Source: Chitinophagaceae bacterium UBA4407 | GTDB taxonomy: Bacteria; Bacteroidota; Bacteroidia; Chitinophagales; Chitinophagaceae | Direction of reading: 5' to 3' | DNA: 36,384 nt | NCBI GenBank assembly: GCA_002390845.1 | Contig: DGQT01000083.1 | Coordinates: 1-36,384 of the forward strand | In this document: piece after piece, positions 1 through 8,571 of the stretch | Layout of the letters: each line of letters begins with the position of its first letter | Numbering within the stretch: position 1 is the first letter of the stretch | Notes under the pieces: model-generated | What the model saw: only the letters and a program-made list of their open reading frames with translations | Told to the model about the DNA's origin: nothing | Database searches by the model: none | Position numbers and translations under genes: made by a program

Positions 1-145
1 TTGCGTCGCAATACTTTCATCGTTCGGATCAATTCTCAAAAGTTGCTACCAATTTGCTGCTGGGAAAATTCAACGACTTGAAACACGCAGCCAAAAGTTC
101 ACAGCTATTCTTGAGTAAAAGTGTGCGACGCAAGGAACGATGAAC
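1..145. repeat. Dispersed repeat, paired arms (window edge)
   Basis: A left arm TTGCGTCGCA at 1-10 faces a right arm GTGTGCGACGCAA at 121-133, each followed by a shared CGTTC/GAACG flank (cttTCATCGTTCG against GGAACGATGA). This is the paired form of the intergenic repeat family seen throughout the window. The left side may continue beyond the window. Confidence 0.7.
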
Positions 146-190
146 AAAGAACTGATGCCGGGTAAATAAAAAATATTATCAAAACCTCCT

Positions 191-225
191 CATATTAAAA
201 GAGGCGAAACTTTTACAGCTTCGCC
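191..225 (-). terminator. Intrinsic terminator after susD
   Basis: On the minus strand the hairpin GGCGAAGCT-GTAAA-AGTTTCGCC (one G-U pair) is followed by TCTTTTAATA. It lies 23 bp beyond the susD stop codon and is correctly oriented to end the susC-susD transcript. Confidence 0.7.
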
Positions 226-247
226 ATCTTTCAGCTTATCATAGTAA

Positions 248-1813
248 TTATTTAATGAGCCACATTGTGGCATTGATATCATCACTACCGCCATACTGAC
301 TTTGCAATGCCGCAGTTAGATTTGCACCATTTGCAGAGATTTCGTTTGACGGATACTGGAATCTTTTGGGTATTACCCCACCATTACCTGAGCCGGGGCC
401 TGCACTAAAAGTGGGTACACCTGTTCTACGCCATTGGTAATATGCCTGCCTGCCGGAGTTGCGTGCATAAGCAAGATATTTTTGCAGCAGTATCTGGTTT
501 AAACCATCGGTGTTGTTGCCTTTATATTTTACAAGTGGCTGGTTAAAATAATTTGTAAAACTAAAAGGAACAGTATAGGTAGTGCCGGTACCATCTGCTT
601 TTTGCAGGTACACGGTATTGTCTCCATCCTTAAGCCCGTAAAAGCCAAACATAGCAGTTGTGCCATTTTTATACCATGTTTCTGCATCGCCTGTAACCCA
701 GCCCCTGTTGATGCCTTCTGCTATGCAAAAGCAAACTTCAGCATAACTTAAAATCAAAGTTGGTTCTGCTGTAAATGAGGAATAAAAATGATGGTAATTA
801 TAGAGCGACAATTTATCGGCACCTGATAAAGCGGCAAGTGTACTTACATCATCGCCAGAATTTCCACCAACATAAGATTGATAAGACGTATCGCTGAAAC
901 CCAGGCCGCGTGCAGGTTCTGCAAATACCATTGCGCGAAGATCATGTAACTGGCTTAAGTTATTCAACAAGGTAGCTGCAATGTTTAAGCGGCCTGCATT
1001 GTTACCATAGTTTTGAGGATTGTCAGGGTAATAATTATAAGTACTGTTGTATACATACTGCAGGTTATCATCGTTGCCGGTAAAAACAGGATACTGAGAA
1101 GGGTTATTAACGATTGTTGCAAATTGCTGTTTTACATTCAGGTCCGCATCGTCTGTGTGATGGCTTAATTCAATTAAAACGCGAAGCTTGTATGAGTTTA
1201 CAACTTTCTGCCATTTAACAAGTGCATCGCGGCTGGTTAACCCTTGATCCTGATAGTAAAAATCACCAGAAAATTCAAGGAAACCATTGGTTAAGAAACC
1301 TGAAAGCATTGTGTTTGCCGAATCGAGCCACAAAAGAGATTGTTTAAATACATCTTTTTGAGAATCGTATTTTGGCTTGGTATTGTTTAACCCCTGGAGT
1401 GCTTCAGTCATAGGCAAGTCGCCTACTTTTTCACTCATATTTACAAAGAAAAAAGCTCGGAAAAATAAACCCAGTGCATGATAAGGGTTATTATCAGACC
1501 CTGCCAATCTCCTGGCTTCTGATTCCATTGCCAGAACATTTCTTAGTGAACCATAGTTAAGACCCGCACTACCACTCCAGTATTCATTAAGGCCATAGTA
1601 GTCATAATTTGAAACAATGAACTGGCTGTTCTTGTCTTCATCGCCACCGGGATAGACGATTAAATCATTTAATATGGTTGGTAATACCAGGCTTGGCGGT
1701 ACCTGTAGTGGCAGGTTTTCATTTTTAGAATAATCCTCAAACTTTTTCTTACAGCCTGTTGTAACAACAATGGCTGCAAGAACCAGGATGATTTGAAATT
1801 TTATCAGTTTCAT
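248..1813 (-). CDS. SusD/RagB-family outer-membrane lipoprotein
   Basis: This 521-residue protein is the surface glycan- or nutrient-binding partner of the SusC-type transporter just upstream. It starts with a lipoprotein signal peptide: a hydrophobic stretch up to the lipobox VVTTGC with the acylated Cys at residue 21. The body is a helical TPR-like SusD fold. Recognisable family elements are the LILSYAEVCFCIAEGINRG helix, which matches the family's conserved 'AEA' region, and a C-terminal block with RRTGVPTFSAGPG and PKRFQYPSNEIS, where SusD proteins usually carry R-R-F-P-Y-P. The best match is the SusD-like_2 branch. The gene follows susC by 49 bp on the same strand and is ended by its own hairpin. 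No polysaccharide-degrading enzyme accompanies the pair inside the window, so the substrate is unknown. Confidence 0.93.
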   Translation of the reverse strand: MKLIKFQIILVLAAIVVTTGCKKKFEDYSKNENLPLQVPPSLVLPTILNDLIVYPGGDEDKNSQFIVSNYDYYGLNEYWSGSAGLNYGSLRNVLAMESEARRLAGSDNNPYHALGLFFRAFFFVNMSEKVGDLPMTEALQGLNNTKPKYDSQKDVFKQSLLWLDSANTMLSGFLTNGFLEFSGDFYYQDQGLTSRDALVKWQKVVNSYKLRVLIELSHHTDDADLNVKQQFATIVNNPSQYPVFTGNDDNLQYVYNSTYNYYPDNPQNYGNNAGRLNIAATLLNNLSQLHDLRAMVFAEPARGLGFSDTSYQSYVGGNSGDDVSTLAALSGADKLSLYNYHHFYSSFTAEPTLILSYAEVCFCIAEGINRGWVTGDAETWYKNGTTAMFGFYGLKDGDNTVYLQKADGTGTTYTVPFSFTNYFNQPLVKYKGNNTDGLNQILLQKYLAYARNSGRQAYYQWRRTGVPTFSAGPGSGNGGVIPKRFQYPSNEISANGANLTAALQSQYGGSDDINATMWLIK

Positions 1814-1862
1814 ATAAGTATTTTTTATTGCTTTTTTTTAATTTCAGAAACAAAGAATCAAA

Positions 1863-4800
1863 TTAGAATACCACATTTATATTAATACCATAGCTCCTGG
1901 TTGTTGGTGTTTGCAGGTTGTACTCTCTACTAGTGCTTCCAAATATGTCACGTCCTGGATATTGATCAACATCAATATCATGAAATGCTTTTGGAAAGAA
2001 ATACAAAAGGTTTCTGCCAACTAAAGAAATATCAACCTTACTGATAAAAGATTTCTGCAGCATTTTTGCAGGCAGTGAATAGGTAATAACCACTTCACGC
2101 AGCTTTGCATAAGTTTTACTGATTACTGTATGCTGCGGATCGTTATAAAAATTGCTTACGTAACTCTGCACCCAGCTTGTTGCAGTCATATTTTGAGTAA
2201 ACTGAAGGTCTTTGTAATTGGTAATTACACCGGTAACAGGGTCGTACTGAATATTGCTTGATCCACCAACAACCTGAACGCCATCGCTACCAAGTATTGG
2301 AGTGCCGTCTGAATTGTAAGCACCATTATAACCTTCATCTCCCCAATGTTGCGATTCGTACAAGCGGGCCGCGCCAATAACACCTTCATTCGTATTTGCA
2401 CCACGACCACCTTCAGTTAACTTACGCAAAACACGGTCCTGTATTTTTCCACCAACCATTCCGTCAAACTGGAAGGATAAACTGAAAGTCTTGTAAGAAA
2501 ATTTATTATTAATACCCCATGACCAGTCAGGATCTGCATGCCCGAGGTATTGATCTTTTGGCAAATAAACGGGATAGCCAGATTCGTCATGTATTACTTT
2601 CCCATCCGGAGTCAGTGCTTCAAAATAACCAAAAAGCTTATCAACACGGTCGCCAATATGATATGGATAACCTGTACCGTTGTCAACTTCTGTAACACCA
2701 CCAGCAAACCCTGTAAAGACTTCTTTATATGTTGACCAGTTTACCAATACATTCCAGGTTAATCCGCCCTTTGCCTGAATTGGTGTGCCGGTTAAAGAAA
2801 GCTCAGCTCCGGTTCTTTTTGTAGTTCCACCATTTGTTGTAAAATAATCAAGGCCACTTGTTTCAGATATATATTGATAAGAAATATTTGGACCATCTTT
2901 ATATTCAAAATAAGTTGCGCTTAAACCCAAACGGTTATTCAGGAAACGTATATCAAAACCAGCTTCTGAGTTACTTCTTGAAGAAGGTTTGATATTGGCA
3001 TTAATAACATAATTAGGTGAGTTTGCTTCAGTCTGATTATTGTAACCAGGGTAAGTAGCATAGGCAGGTGTTGATAAGCCATAGTTAGGACCATCATAAG
3101 GGGTGTAATAGTTATTACCATAGCCCAACGGACCTCCGGTACCCAAACTCTGAAATGAGGCACCAACATAGGGATCTGTACCACCCCCTTTTACATTGGC
3201 ATAACTACCCCTTAACTTAAGGAAACTAATAGCCTTTGGCAATGTGATGTAATCAGACAATACTGTGCTTAAAGAAACAGAAGGATAAAAAGAACTGTTT
3301 TTGCCAACCGGCAATGCAGATGTTTGATCTACACGCCCTGTTGTTGAAACAGTGAAATATTTTTTGTACGTAAGATCTACTGAATAATACGCACTTAGCA
3401 TTAAAAGATTTGATCCAAAGGAATAGGAACGTATAGGCTTTAATGTATTCGCGAAAGTGTATACTTCAGGTATAATCAGTTGATCGGTGCTGGTATAACT
3501 TGAATTAAATTTCATATTCCTTGCAGTTCCACCTGCAAACGCGCTTACAGAAAAACCACTGTTTAATAAATTATCTTTATTAAAACTGATCAGCAAATCC
3601 GTATTATTTTCCCACAGGTCACGCCTGTCTTCACGATAATTACCATGATTGTGTTCGTCACCATAAGGGTGAGCCGAAAATGGTAATTTTTCAGTTCTCA
3701 ATAAATTGTAGGTAGTTATATTGGAACGAAGCATCACATTCAGGTTCTTATTGAACTTGTACGTAAATGCAGCCCATCCATAAAGGTCATTTTTATAATG
3801 CCCCCTAAGCCATTCATAACTGCTGAAGTAAGGATTGTGATATCTTTTATATTCCACGAAGTTTGACTGGATACCCTCCTTACCTGGCTGCCAGTAATTA
3901 ACAATATTAGGATCAAGCACATTCCAGTCTGCACCTGTCCATATATCAATATTGTAAATGATACTGTTAGGGCCATATACGGCATCAGGGATATTTGGAG
4001 TAAACTGGCGGTTATAATTAATGTTCGCCTCTACTTTAAACTTATCAGTTACATCATAGCTGCCCATTACATTGAAATTGATTGTGTTCAATTGTGTATT
4101 GGGTGTAATGCCGGTCTGGTGCGTATTCGATACAGACATACGAACACTTGAGCGGTCACCTGCAGTAGAAAAGTTGATATTGTTTGTTGTTAATAAACCC
4201 GCTTGCAAAAAATTCTGCAGATTATCTTTACCACGTGCAACCCATGGTGTTGGTTGTATATGCCCCGTATAAGTAGAGCCGTCTGCGAAAGTTGTTACAT
4301 AATCTTTGGTAGGATCGTAAGCGCCATCATATTGGGGCAACAGCCTTCCATCCAAAAGTGGCCCCCACACATCATAATCTTTATCATTTACACCGGAGCC
4401 TGTTCCATTACTGTTATAATCGCCAAATGCATATTGCTGGTAATCGCCACCTCCATATTCATTTTGCACTTTGGGTATCGCTATAAAACCTTTGTTTACC
4501 TGGGTACTGCTGTTTACCTCTACTGTAAAACCCTTGGTATTCTTCTTACCTCTTTTAGTTGTAATCAATATTGCGCCATTAATACCCCTGCTGCCATACA
4601 ATGCTGCGGCAGTTGGCCCTTTAAGTACAGTGTATGTTTCAATATCATCCGGGCTTATATTCCAGGTATCGGAGTTTATAGGAATACCATCTACTATGTA
4701 AAAGTTAAGTGGCGAGCCACGCAACAAAACAGTAGGCGAAGCAAGTAATTCCTGGTTAATACCAACATTTAAACCAGCTACCTTGCCTACAAGTCCGTTG

Positions 4801-5237
4801 ATTGGGTTTGATTCCCGTGCCTTCAACAGATCTGAACCTTTTACTTCCTGAACAGAATAGCCAAGCCTTTTGGTCTCTTTCCTTATACCAAGTGCTGTTA
4901 CCACAACATCGTTTAAATCTTTGGAAGATGCTGAAATTTCAATCTGCAGGTAAACATTATCGGTTACTTTTATTTCTTTGTCGCCGTAACCAATAAAACT
5001 TACTGTAATCACATCACCTTTCTTTGCCTGGATTGCAAATTCACCATTTGCATCTGTAGCTGCTGATTTAGCGGAATTCCTGTTATAGACTGAAACAGAT
5101 GCCACGGGGGTTTTTGTAGCCGCATCGGTTACCTTGCCGCGCACCTGAAATTCCTGGGCATAAGCCCCCATAAATAAGAAAAGGAACAGACATAGTGTAA
5201 TGCATCCCTTTTGCCAAAAGTTGAATTGCTGATTCAT
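1863..5237 (-). CDS. SusC/RagA-family TonB-linked outer-membrane transporter
   Basis: This is a TonB-dependent beta-barrel that imports the ligand captured by the neighbouring SusD lipoprotein. The start is taken at the ATG of MNQQFNFWQKG rather than 13 codons upstream, because it begins a typical signal peptide ending FMGAYAQ; this gives 1124 residues, usual for the family. After the signal comes a carboxypeptidase-regulatory-like beta-sandwich (FQVRGKVTDAATKTPVASVS onward). The plug domain follows, with the family signatures NGLVGKVAGLNVG, LRGSP, FYIVDGIPI and LKGPTAAALYGSRGINGA. The rest is barrel strands, ending in NININVVF with a terminal Phe. The plug's 'RG' region is shorter than usual. 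It is the first gene of the pair and probably drives transcription of susD. Confidence 0.95.
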   Translation of the reverse strand: MNQQFNFWQKGCITLCLFLFLFMGAYAQEFQVRGKVTDAATKTPVASVSVYNRNSAKSAATDANGEFAIQAKKGDVITVSFIGYGDKEIKVTDNVYLQIEISASSKDLNDVVVTALGIRKETKRLGYSVQEVKGSDLLKARESNPINGLVGKVAGLNVGINQELLASPTVLLRGSPLNFYIVDGIPINSDTWNISPDDIETYTVLKGPTAAALYGSRGINGAILITTKRGKKNTKGFTVEVNSSTQVNKGFIAIPKVQNEYGGGDYQQYAFGDYNSNGTGSGVNDKDYDVWGPLLDGRLLPQYDGAYDPTKDYVTTFADGSTYTGHIQPTPWVARGKDNLQNFLQAGLLTTNNINFSTAGDRSSVRMSVSNTHQTGITPNTQLNTINFNVMGSYDVTDKFKVEANINYNRQFTPNIPDAVYGPNSIIYNIDIWTGADWNVLDPNIVNYWQPGKEGIQSNFVEYKRYHNPYFSSYEWLRGHYKNDLYGWAAFTYKFNKNLNVMLRSNITTYNLLRTEKLPFSAHPYGDEHNHGNYREDRRDLWENNTDLLISFNKDNLLNSGFSVSAFAGGTARNMKFNSSYTSTDQLIIPEVYTFANTLKPIRSYSFGSNLLMLSAYYSVDLTYKKYFTVSTTGRVDQTSALPVGKNSSFYPSVSLSTVLSDYITLPKAISFLKLRGSYANVKGGGTDPYVGASFQSLGTGGPLGYGNNYYTPYDGPNYGLSTPAYATYPGYNNQTEANSPNYVINANIKPSSRSNSEAGFDIRFLNNRLGLSATYFEYKDGPNISYQYISETSGLDYFTTNGGTTKRTGAELSLTGTPIQAKGGLTWNVLVNWSTYKEVFTGFAGGVTEVDNGTGYPYHIGDRVDKLFGYFEALTPDGKVIHDESGYPVYLPKDQYLGHADPDWSWGINNKFSYKTFSLSFQFDGMVGGKIQDRVLRKLTEGGRGANTNEGVIGAARLYESQHWGDEGYNGAYNSDGTPILGSDGVQVVGGSSNIQYDPVTGVITNYKDLQFTQNMTATSWVQSYVSNFYNDPQHTVISKTYAKLREVVITYSLPAKMLQKSFISKVDISLVGRNLLYFFPKAFHDIDVDQYPGRDIFGSTSREYNLQTPTTRSYGININVVF

Positions 5238-5260
5238 AAAGTAGTTAGTTTGAAGAAGTA

Positions 5261-5294
5261 CAAAAATATTTAACACGCCAGTACAATAAACAAA
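5261..5294 (-). promoter_or_regulatory. Possible Bacteroidota promoter for susC
   Basis: On the minus strand TATTTTTG (5261-5268) matches the TAnnTTTG -7 element, and a TTTG (5291-5294) lies 22 bases upstream against a usual spacing of about 19-21. The distance to the chosen susC ATG is about 23 bases. This is inference from the motif only. Confidence 0.3.
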
Positions 5295-5444
5295 AAGGAA
5301 ATTATCAAATTGTAAAGTAATTGTAAACTTTACGTGCTTAATAATAAATTAAATATACAAATACTAAACTTTTAAAAAAATTATACATGGAAAAAATTAA
5401 AAAAAAGAGTAGGGGTTTTGTTTTTAAGCCGGGCAGAGGGTTAT

Positions 5445-5502
5445 TGTGGCATCGCCTGTTGCGTCGCACACTTGTACTTTTGCGATATGATTTGAGCTAT
5501 AG
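5445..5502 (-). repeat. Dispersed repeat, single arm
   Basis: The core TTGCGTCGCACACTTGTAC lies at 5459-5477, preceded by TGGCATCGCCTG and followed by a degenerate version of the GGATTATATATTGAGCTTT tail. Confidence 0.8.
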
Positions 5503-5751
5503 AATTACAGCTTTATTATTACATGAAATTATGAAAGAAAATGAATTGCATTTTTGCACTGTGCATAACTTAATAGAAATAAAACATTGCAATATGAATA
5601 TGAATTGATTTCCAAATTATGAAATTGAATTTCTTTTTGCTACAACTGTTTCTGATTAACCAGGCAATAAACCTGGTTTGCTGTATTTATTCCTGACTAA
5701 TATATAGCGTAAAAATGGGTGATTCCTGAAAGAATCCGTCTGAAACTCTTC

Positions 5752-5832
5752 GGGCTGATGCCCTTCGCTTAAATGCTGCTATGAAAGGGGAACCTTAAAA
5801 CGAGCGTGGCAAGAGGCGATGCCATAAAAATC
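5752..5832. repeat. Second dispersed repeat type (CGCTTAAATGCTGC...)
   Basis: The segment CTTCGCTTAAATGCTGCTAT, then GAAAGGGGAACC and CGAGCGTGGCAAG, recurs at about 10184-10212. It also recurs in inverted form at about 14307-14367. The end ...GGCAAG-GATGCCAT resembles the outer part of the main family, so the two may be related. Confidence 0.6.
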
Positions 5833-5851
5833 TACTGCCGGAAACAAAAAA

Positions 5852-6424
5852 TTATTCTTCATCAAAAAAATAAACTACCAGCATTTCGTAGGGCTCATTG
5901 CTTAAACACTTGGTGTGGTGCAACTTTCGGGCATCGTAATAAAAGGAGTCGCCCTGTTCCAGGATATATTTTTTATTATTGATGGTGTACTGCATTTTGC
6001 CTTTGATCATATAATCAAATTCATGCGCATCGGTTGAAACAAAACCTTTTCGCGCTGTTTTTTCCTGTTTATACAGCACTACATCTACAAGCCTGTTATT
6101 GTGTTTAAACGATGCAATGCGGTAATAATAGGTACCCTTTGTGTATTCTTTTTCTATTCGCTGCTGCTGCGAGGCTTTTATAACTACCGGCTCGTTGGTT
6201 GATGCGGTAATAAGATTATCGAAGAAATCATTAAGGTCAACATGCAGCGATTTGATAATACTGAGCAATACAGTGAGTGAAGGAACCGTTCGGTTATTTT
6301 CGATCTGTGATATAAGGCCTTTGGTTACCCCAACCTCTTTTGCCAGGGCTTCCAGAGTAATTTTTTTTTCTTTTCTTTTTTCCTTTATACGATTGCTGAT
6401 CTGTATAATGATATCGTTACTCAT
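5852..6424 (-). CDS. XRE-family regulator with C-terminal cupin sensor
   Basis: This 190-residue transcription regulator has an N-terminal lambda-repressor-like helix-turn-helix (about residues 7-65, with TLEALAKEVGVTKGLISQIE as the two DNA-binding helices) and a C-terminal cupin_2 barrel (about residues 115-188). In the cupin, DAHEFDYMIKGKMQY and LEQGDSFYYDARKLHHTKC are the usual two cupin motifs with candidate metal-binding His and Glu residues. Members of this architecture bind a small ligand through the cupin and often control amino-acid, polyamine or envelope genes; the ligand here cannot be told. It is codirectional with the peptidase gene upstream, 107 bp away, but a shared transcript is not proved. 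Start chosen at the only ATG before the HTH. Confidence 0.88.
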   Translation of the reverse strand: MSNDIIIQISNRIKEKRKEKKITLEALAKEVGVTKGLISQIENNRTVPSLTVLLSIIKSLHVDLNDFFDNLITASTNEPVVIKASQQQRIEKEYTKGTYYYRIASFKHNNRLVDVVLYKQEKTARKGFVSTDAHEFDYMIKGKMQYTINNKKYILEQGDSFYYDARKLHHTKCLSNEPYEMLVVYFFDEE

Positions 6425-6531
6425 ATGGCGGTTTTATAAATTCAAAAGTAAAATAATAAAACCTTTGTATCTGGTATGTTATGTTTTTAAAAAAGGGCAA
6501 TACCAGGTTCATTTTTTTACGGTAGCCAGCT

Positions 6532-7287
6532 TTAAAACATTCTCTTTATGATTCTTAAATTGTGTGAACGTTTATTGGTAATGGTATTAATAATACCAAG
6601 ATGGTCTATCGCATCAACACGTACATAACCTGATGCATGAATGATAGAATTGCTGTTCAGCAGCATGCCAACATGAATAATATCGCCCTGTTCATTATCG
6701 AAGTAAGCAAGATCGCCGCAACGGGCCTGTTGCAAAAAATCTATGGTTTCACCTGTAGTTACCTGCTGGTATGCATCCCGTGGCAATGCAATACCCATTA
6801 GTTTAAATACCTGCTGTGTAAAACCGCTGCAGTCCATTCCAAAAGAACTTTTACCGCCCCATAAATAAGGTGTATTTAAAAAAAGCATTGCCACATGCCG
6901 GGCAGTTGATTCAATTGCTTTTATATTCTGTGTGTGCAGTATTTTATTTTCCGGATACTTTATTTTATATGCCCCGAAATTAAGATCGGCATAAACAGGT
7001 ACTGCAACAGGTAAATGAATGATGGTGTTATTAATTACTGCAATCGCTCCTGCTTCATTAATGTAGCCTTTAAATTCAAAAGCAGCATTACCCGGTATTT
7101 CAGCCACCTGGTTGTTCATACACCAGCCTTCATAACCATCATCAACACAACGAACATGTGTAAAATTTTTATCTTCTTCCAGTATCAAAGCCTGCTCACC
7201 AAACAGTAATTGGCTGATCATTTCCATTTTATAAGAAGGTTCTTTCCATAATGGACAAATGGCTGTAATACTGACTATTTTTTGCAT
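6532..7287 (-). CDS. NlpC/P60 peptidase with SH3b domain (YkfC-like)
   Basis: This 251-residue cysteine peptidase probably cleaves gamma-D-glutamyl-diamino-acid bonds in murein peptides. Residues 1-65 form a bacterial SH3 domain, a second SH3-like stretch covers about 70-120, and the NlpC/P60 catalytic domain covers about 125-250. The catalytic residues are visible: Cys153 in FGMDCSGF, His205 in DIIHVGM, and His217 in IIHASG. There is no signal peptide, so the enzyme is expected in the cytoplasm, where relatives act in recycling of imported cell-wall peptides rather than in wall hydrolysis. It is divergent from the sigma-factor gene, with only 75 bp between them. Confidence 0.88.
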   Translation of the reverse strand: MQKIVSITAICPLWKEPSYKMEMISQLLFGEQALILEEDKNFTHVRCVDDGYEGWCMNNQVAEIPGNAAFEFKGYINEAGAIAVINNTIIHLPVAVPVYADLNFGAYKIKYPENKILHTQNIKAIESTARHVAMLFLNTPYLWGGKSSFGMDCSGFTQQVFKLMGIALPRDAYQQVTTGETIDFLQQARCGDLAYFDNEQGDIIHVGMLLNSNSIIHASGYVRVDAIDHLGIINTITNKRSHNLRIIKRMF

Positions 7288-7323
7288 AAACTTATTTACG
7301 CGAAAGTTATGGAATTTAAAAAA

Positions 7324-7333
7324 GGATGCATCC
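7324..7333. promoter_or_regulatory. Palindrome between divergent genes
   Basis: GGATGCATCC is a perfect 10-bp palindrome in the 75-bp gap between the divergent peptidase and sigma-factor genes. It could be an operator, but a palindrome this short also occurs by chance. Confidence 0.2.
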
Positions 7334-7362
7334 TGATAGTATAAAATATTTACTTTAACGGC

Positions 7363-7929
7363 GTGAACAAGAACCCATCTTCACATATTAGCGACAAAGC
7401 GTTACTGGAAAAATTCTACACAGAACATGATAACCGGTGGCTTGGCATATTGCTGCAGCGTTATACAATGCTGCTTTTGGGTGTATGCATGAAATATCTG
7501 AAAAATGAAGAAGAAGCTAAAGATGCTGTACAGCAAATATTTTTAAAGGTAATTTCGGAATTACAGAAATATAAAGTTGACTATTTTAAAAGCTGGCTGT
7601 ATATGGTGGCACGCAACCATTGTTTTATGCAGTTGCGTGATAAAACGGGGAAATTAACAAGGGAAATAAACGATTCTATACAACCGGAAGATGATGCGCC
7701 ACCTTTAGTAACACATATAGAGCACGATCTGCTGCTCACACAAATAAGTGAATCGCTTGAGGAACTTAGCCCGGAGCAAAAAACATGTGTAACTTTATTT
7801 TACTTGGAAAAAAAAAGTTACCATGACATCAGTGCTTTTACGGGTTTTAATTTACTACAGGTAAAAAGTTTTATACAAAACGGAAAACGCAACTTAAAAA
7901 TAATTGTTGAAAAAAAGATGAAACATTAA
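7363..7929 (+). CDS. ECF-type RNA polymerase sigma factor
   Basis: This 188-residue sigma-70-family factor has region 2 at about residues 25-95 (MKYLKNEEEAKDAVQQIFLK, then the SWLYMVARNHC segment) and region 4 at about 125-180 (ELSPEQKTCVTLFYLEKKSY, DISAFTGFNLLQVKSFIQNG). Regions 1.1 and 3 are absent, as in ECF factors. The start is GTG; no ATG lies in a suitable place. The stop codon TAA is followed directly by the ATG of the next gene (zero spacing), which points to translational coupling with its likely membrane regulator. The signal sensed is unknown. Confidence 0.92.
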   Translation: MNKNPSSHISDKALLEKFYTEHDNRWLGILLQRYTMLLLGVCMKYLKNEEEAKDAVQQIFLKVISELQKYKVDYFKSWLYMVARNHCFMQLRDKTGKLTREINDSIQPEDDAPPLVTHIEHDLLLTQISESLEELSPEQKTCVTLFYLEKKSYHDISAFTGFNLLQVKSFIQNGKRNLKIIVEKKMKH

Positions 7930-8358
7930 ATGGAAGACTTTGGCAACATATTACTGAATGATGATGAATTAAATGAAGAACAACTGAAACAATATCTTTC
8001 CGGAGATATTTCAGGTGATGCGCTTCATAGTGTTGAAAAACAAATGGCAGATTCTGATTTTGTTAGTGATGCCGTGGAAGGACTTCAGTCTTTCTCTTCT
8101 TCTAAAAACCTGGATGATTATGTAAAGCACCTGAATAAAAACTTACATCTGCAGTTAGAGAGTAAAAAACAGCGTAAAGAAAAAAGAAAGATCAGGAACG
8201 AATCCTGGATCATTATCGCCGTAATCACCATACTGCTTTTATGTGTAGTTGCTTTTATTGTAATTAAAATGCAGCGGGATAAACAGGAGAAAAACAGCAC
8301 TCCAACAAACCAGATGATGTATCATTACAAAGAGAATGATGATACTTTTTTTGTATAA
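7930..8358 (+). CDS. Single-pass membrane protein, putative anti-sigma factor
   Basis: This 142-residue protein has an acidic N-terminal half (EEQLKQYLSGDISGDALHSV, similar in style to the zinc-less cytoplasmic part of anti-sigma factors), a basic segment KKQRKEKRKIR, one strongly hydrophobic helix (about residues 93-114, IIAVITILLLCVVAFIVI) and a short polar C-terminus. Its coupling to the ECF sigma gene (TAAATG junction) and its topology make a sigma-sequestering role likely, but no ZAS motif (HxxxCxxC) is present. The C-terminal tail is only about 25 residues, so it cannot hold a large periplasmic sensor domain. The role is inferred from context. Confidence 0.7.
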   Translation: MEDFGNILLNDDELNEEQLKQYLSGDISGDALHSVEKQMADSDFVSDAVEGLQSFSSSKNLDDYVKHLNKNLHLQLESKKQRKEKRKIRNESWIIIAVITILLLCVVAFIVIKMQRDKQEKNSTPTNQMMYHYKENDDTFFV

Positions 8359-8395
8359 AGCACTGTAAGCTGTTTAGATTTTATTTGCAATACTG

Positions 8396-8500
8396 CAGGG
8401 GAAGCGGGACGATGCCAATTTTACAACAGATGAATGGATTGCGACCCCGATTTCCGCTGCGCTCGTCGGGGCAGGCGCAACGAAGATGCCATGAAAGTTG
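8396..8500. repeat. Short hairpin plus degenerate repeat tail
   Basis: CCCCGA (8445-8450) and TCGGGG (8466-8471) can pair around a 15-base loop. The following GCGCAACGAAGATGCCATGAAAG resembles the outer end of the dispersed repeat family. It sits in the gap between convergent genes. Confidence 0.4.
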
Positions 8501-8571
8501 CTGCTGGTATTACAATCGTTCATTTTTAAAGAGCTTGCACGGGACTTTATAAATACTCCTGGTCACTAAAA

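Larger units (their letters stand above)
5295..5851. other. Gene-free intergenic region with two repeat types
   Basis: No convincing gene is present. A 73-codon open frame at 5387-5608 runs through the dispersed repeat and is not believed. The region holds the AT-rich susC upstream stretch, one dispersed-repeat arm near 5446-5502, and a second repeat type at about 5755-5830 (see separate entries). Confidence 0.7.

Noticed and set aside
4203..4748. 181-codon plus-strand open frame inside susC
   Set aside because: It is a shadow frame opposite a clear SusC coding sequence; its Cys/Ile-rich translation is typical of antisense frames.
5387..5608. 73-codon plus-strand open frame starting MEKIKKKSRGF
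   Set aside because: It runs through a dispersed repeat arm, has no family resemblance, and its composition is that of intergenic DNA.
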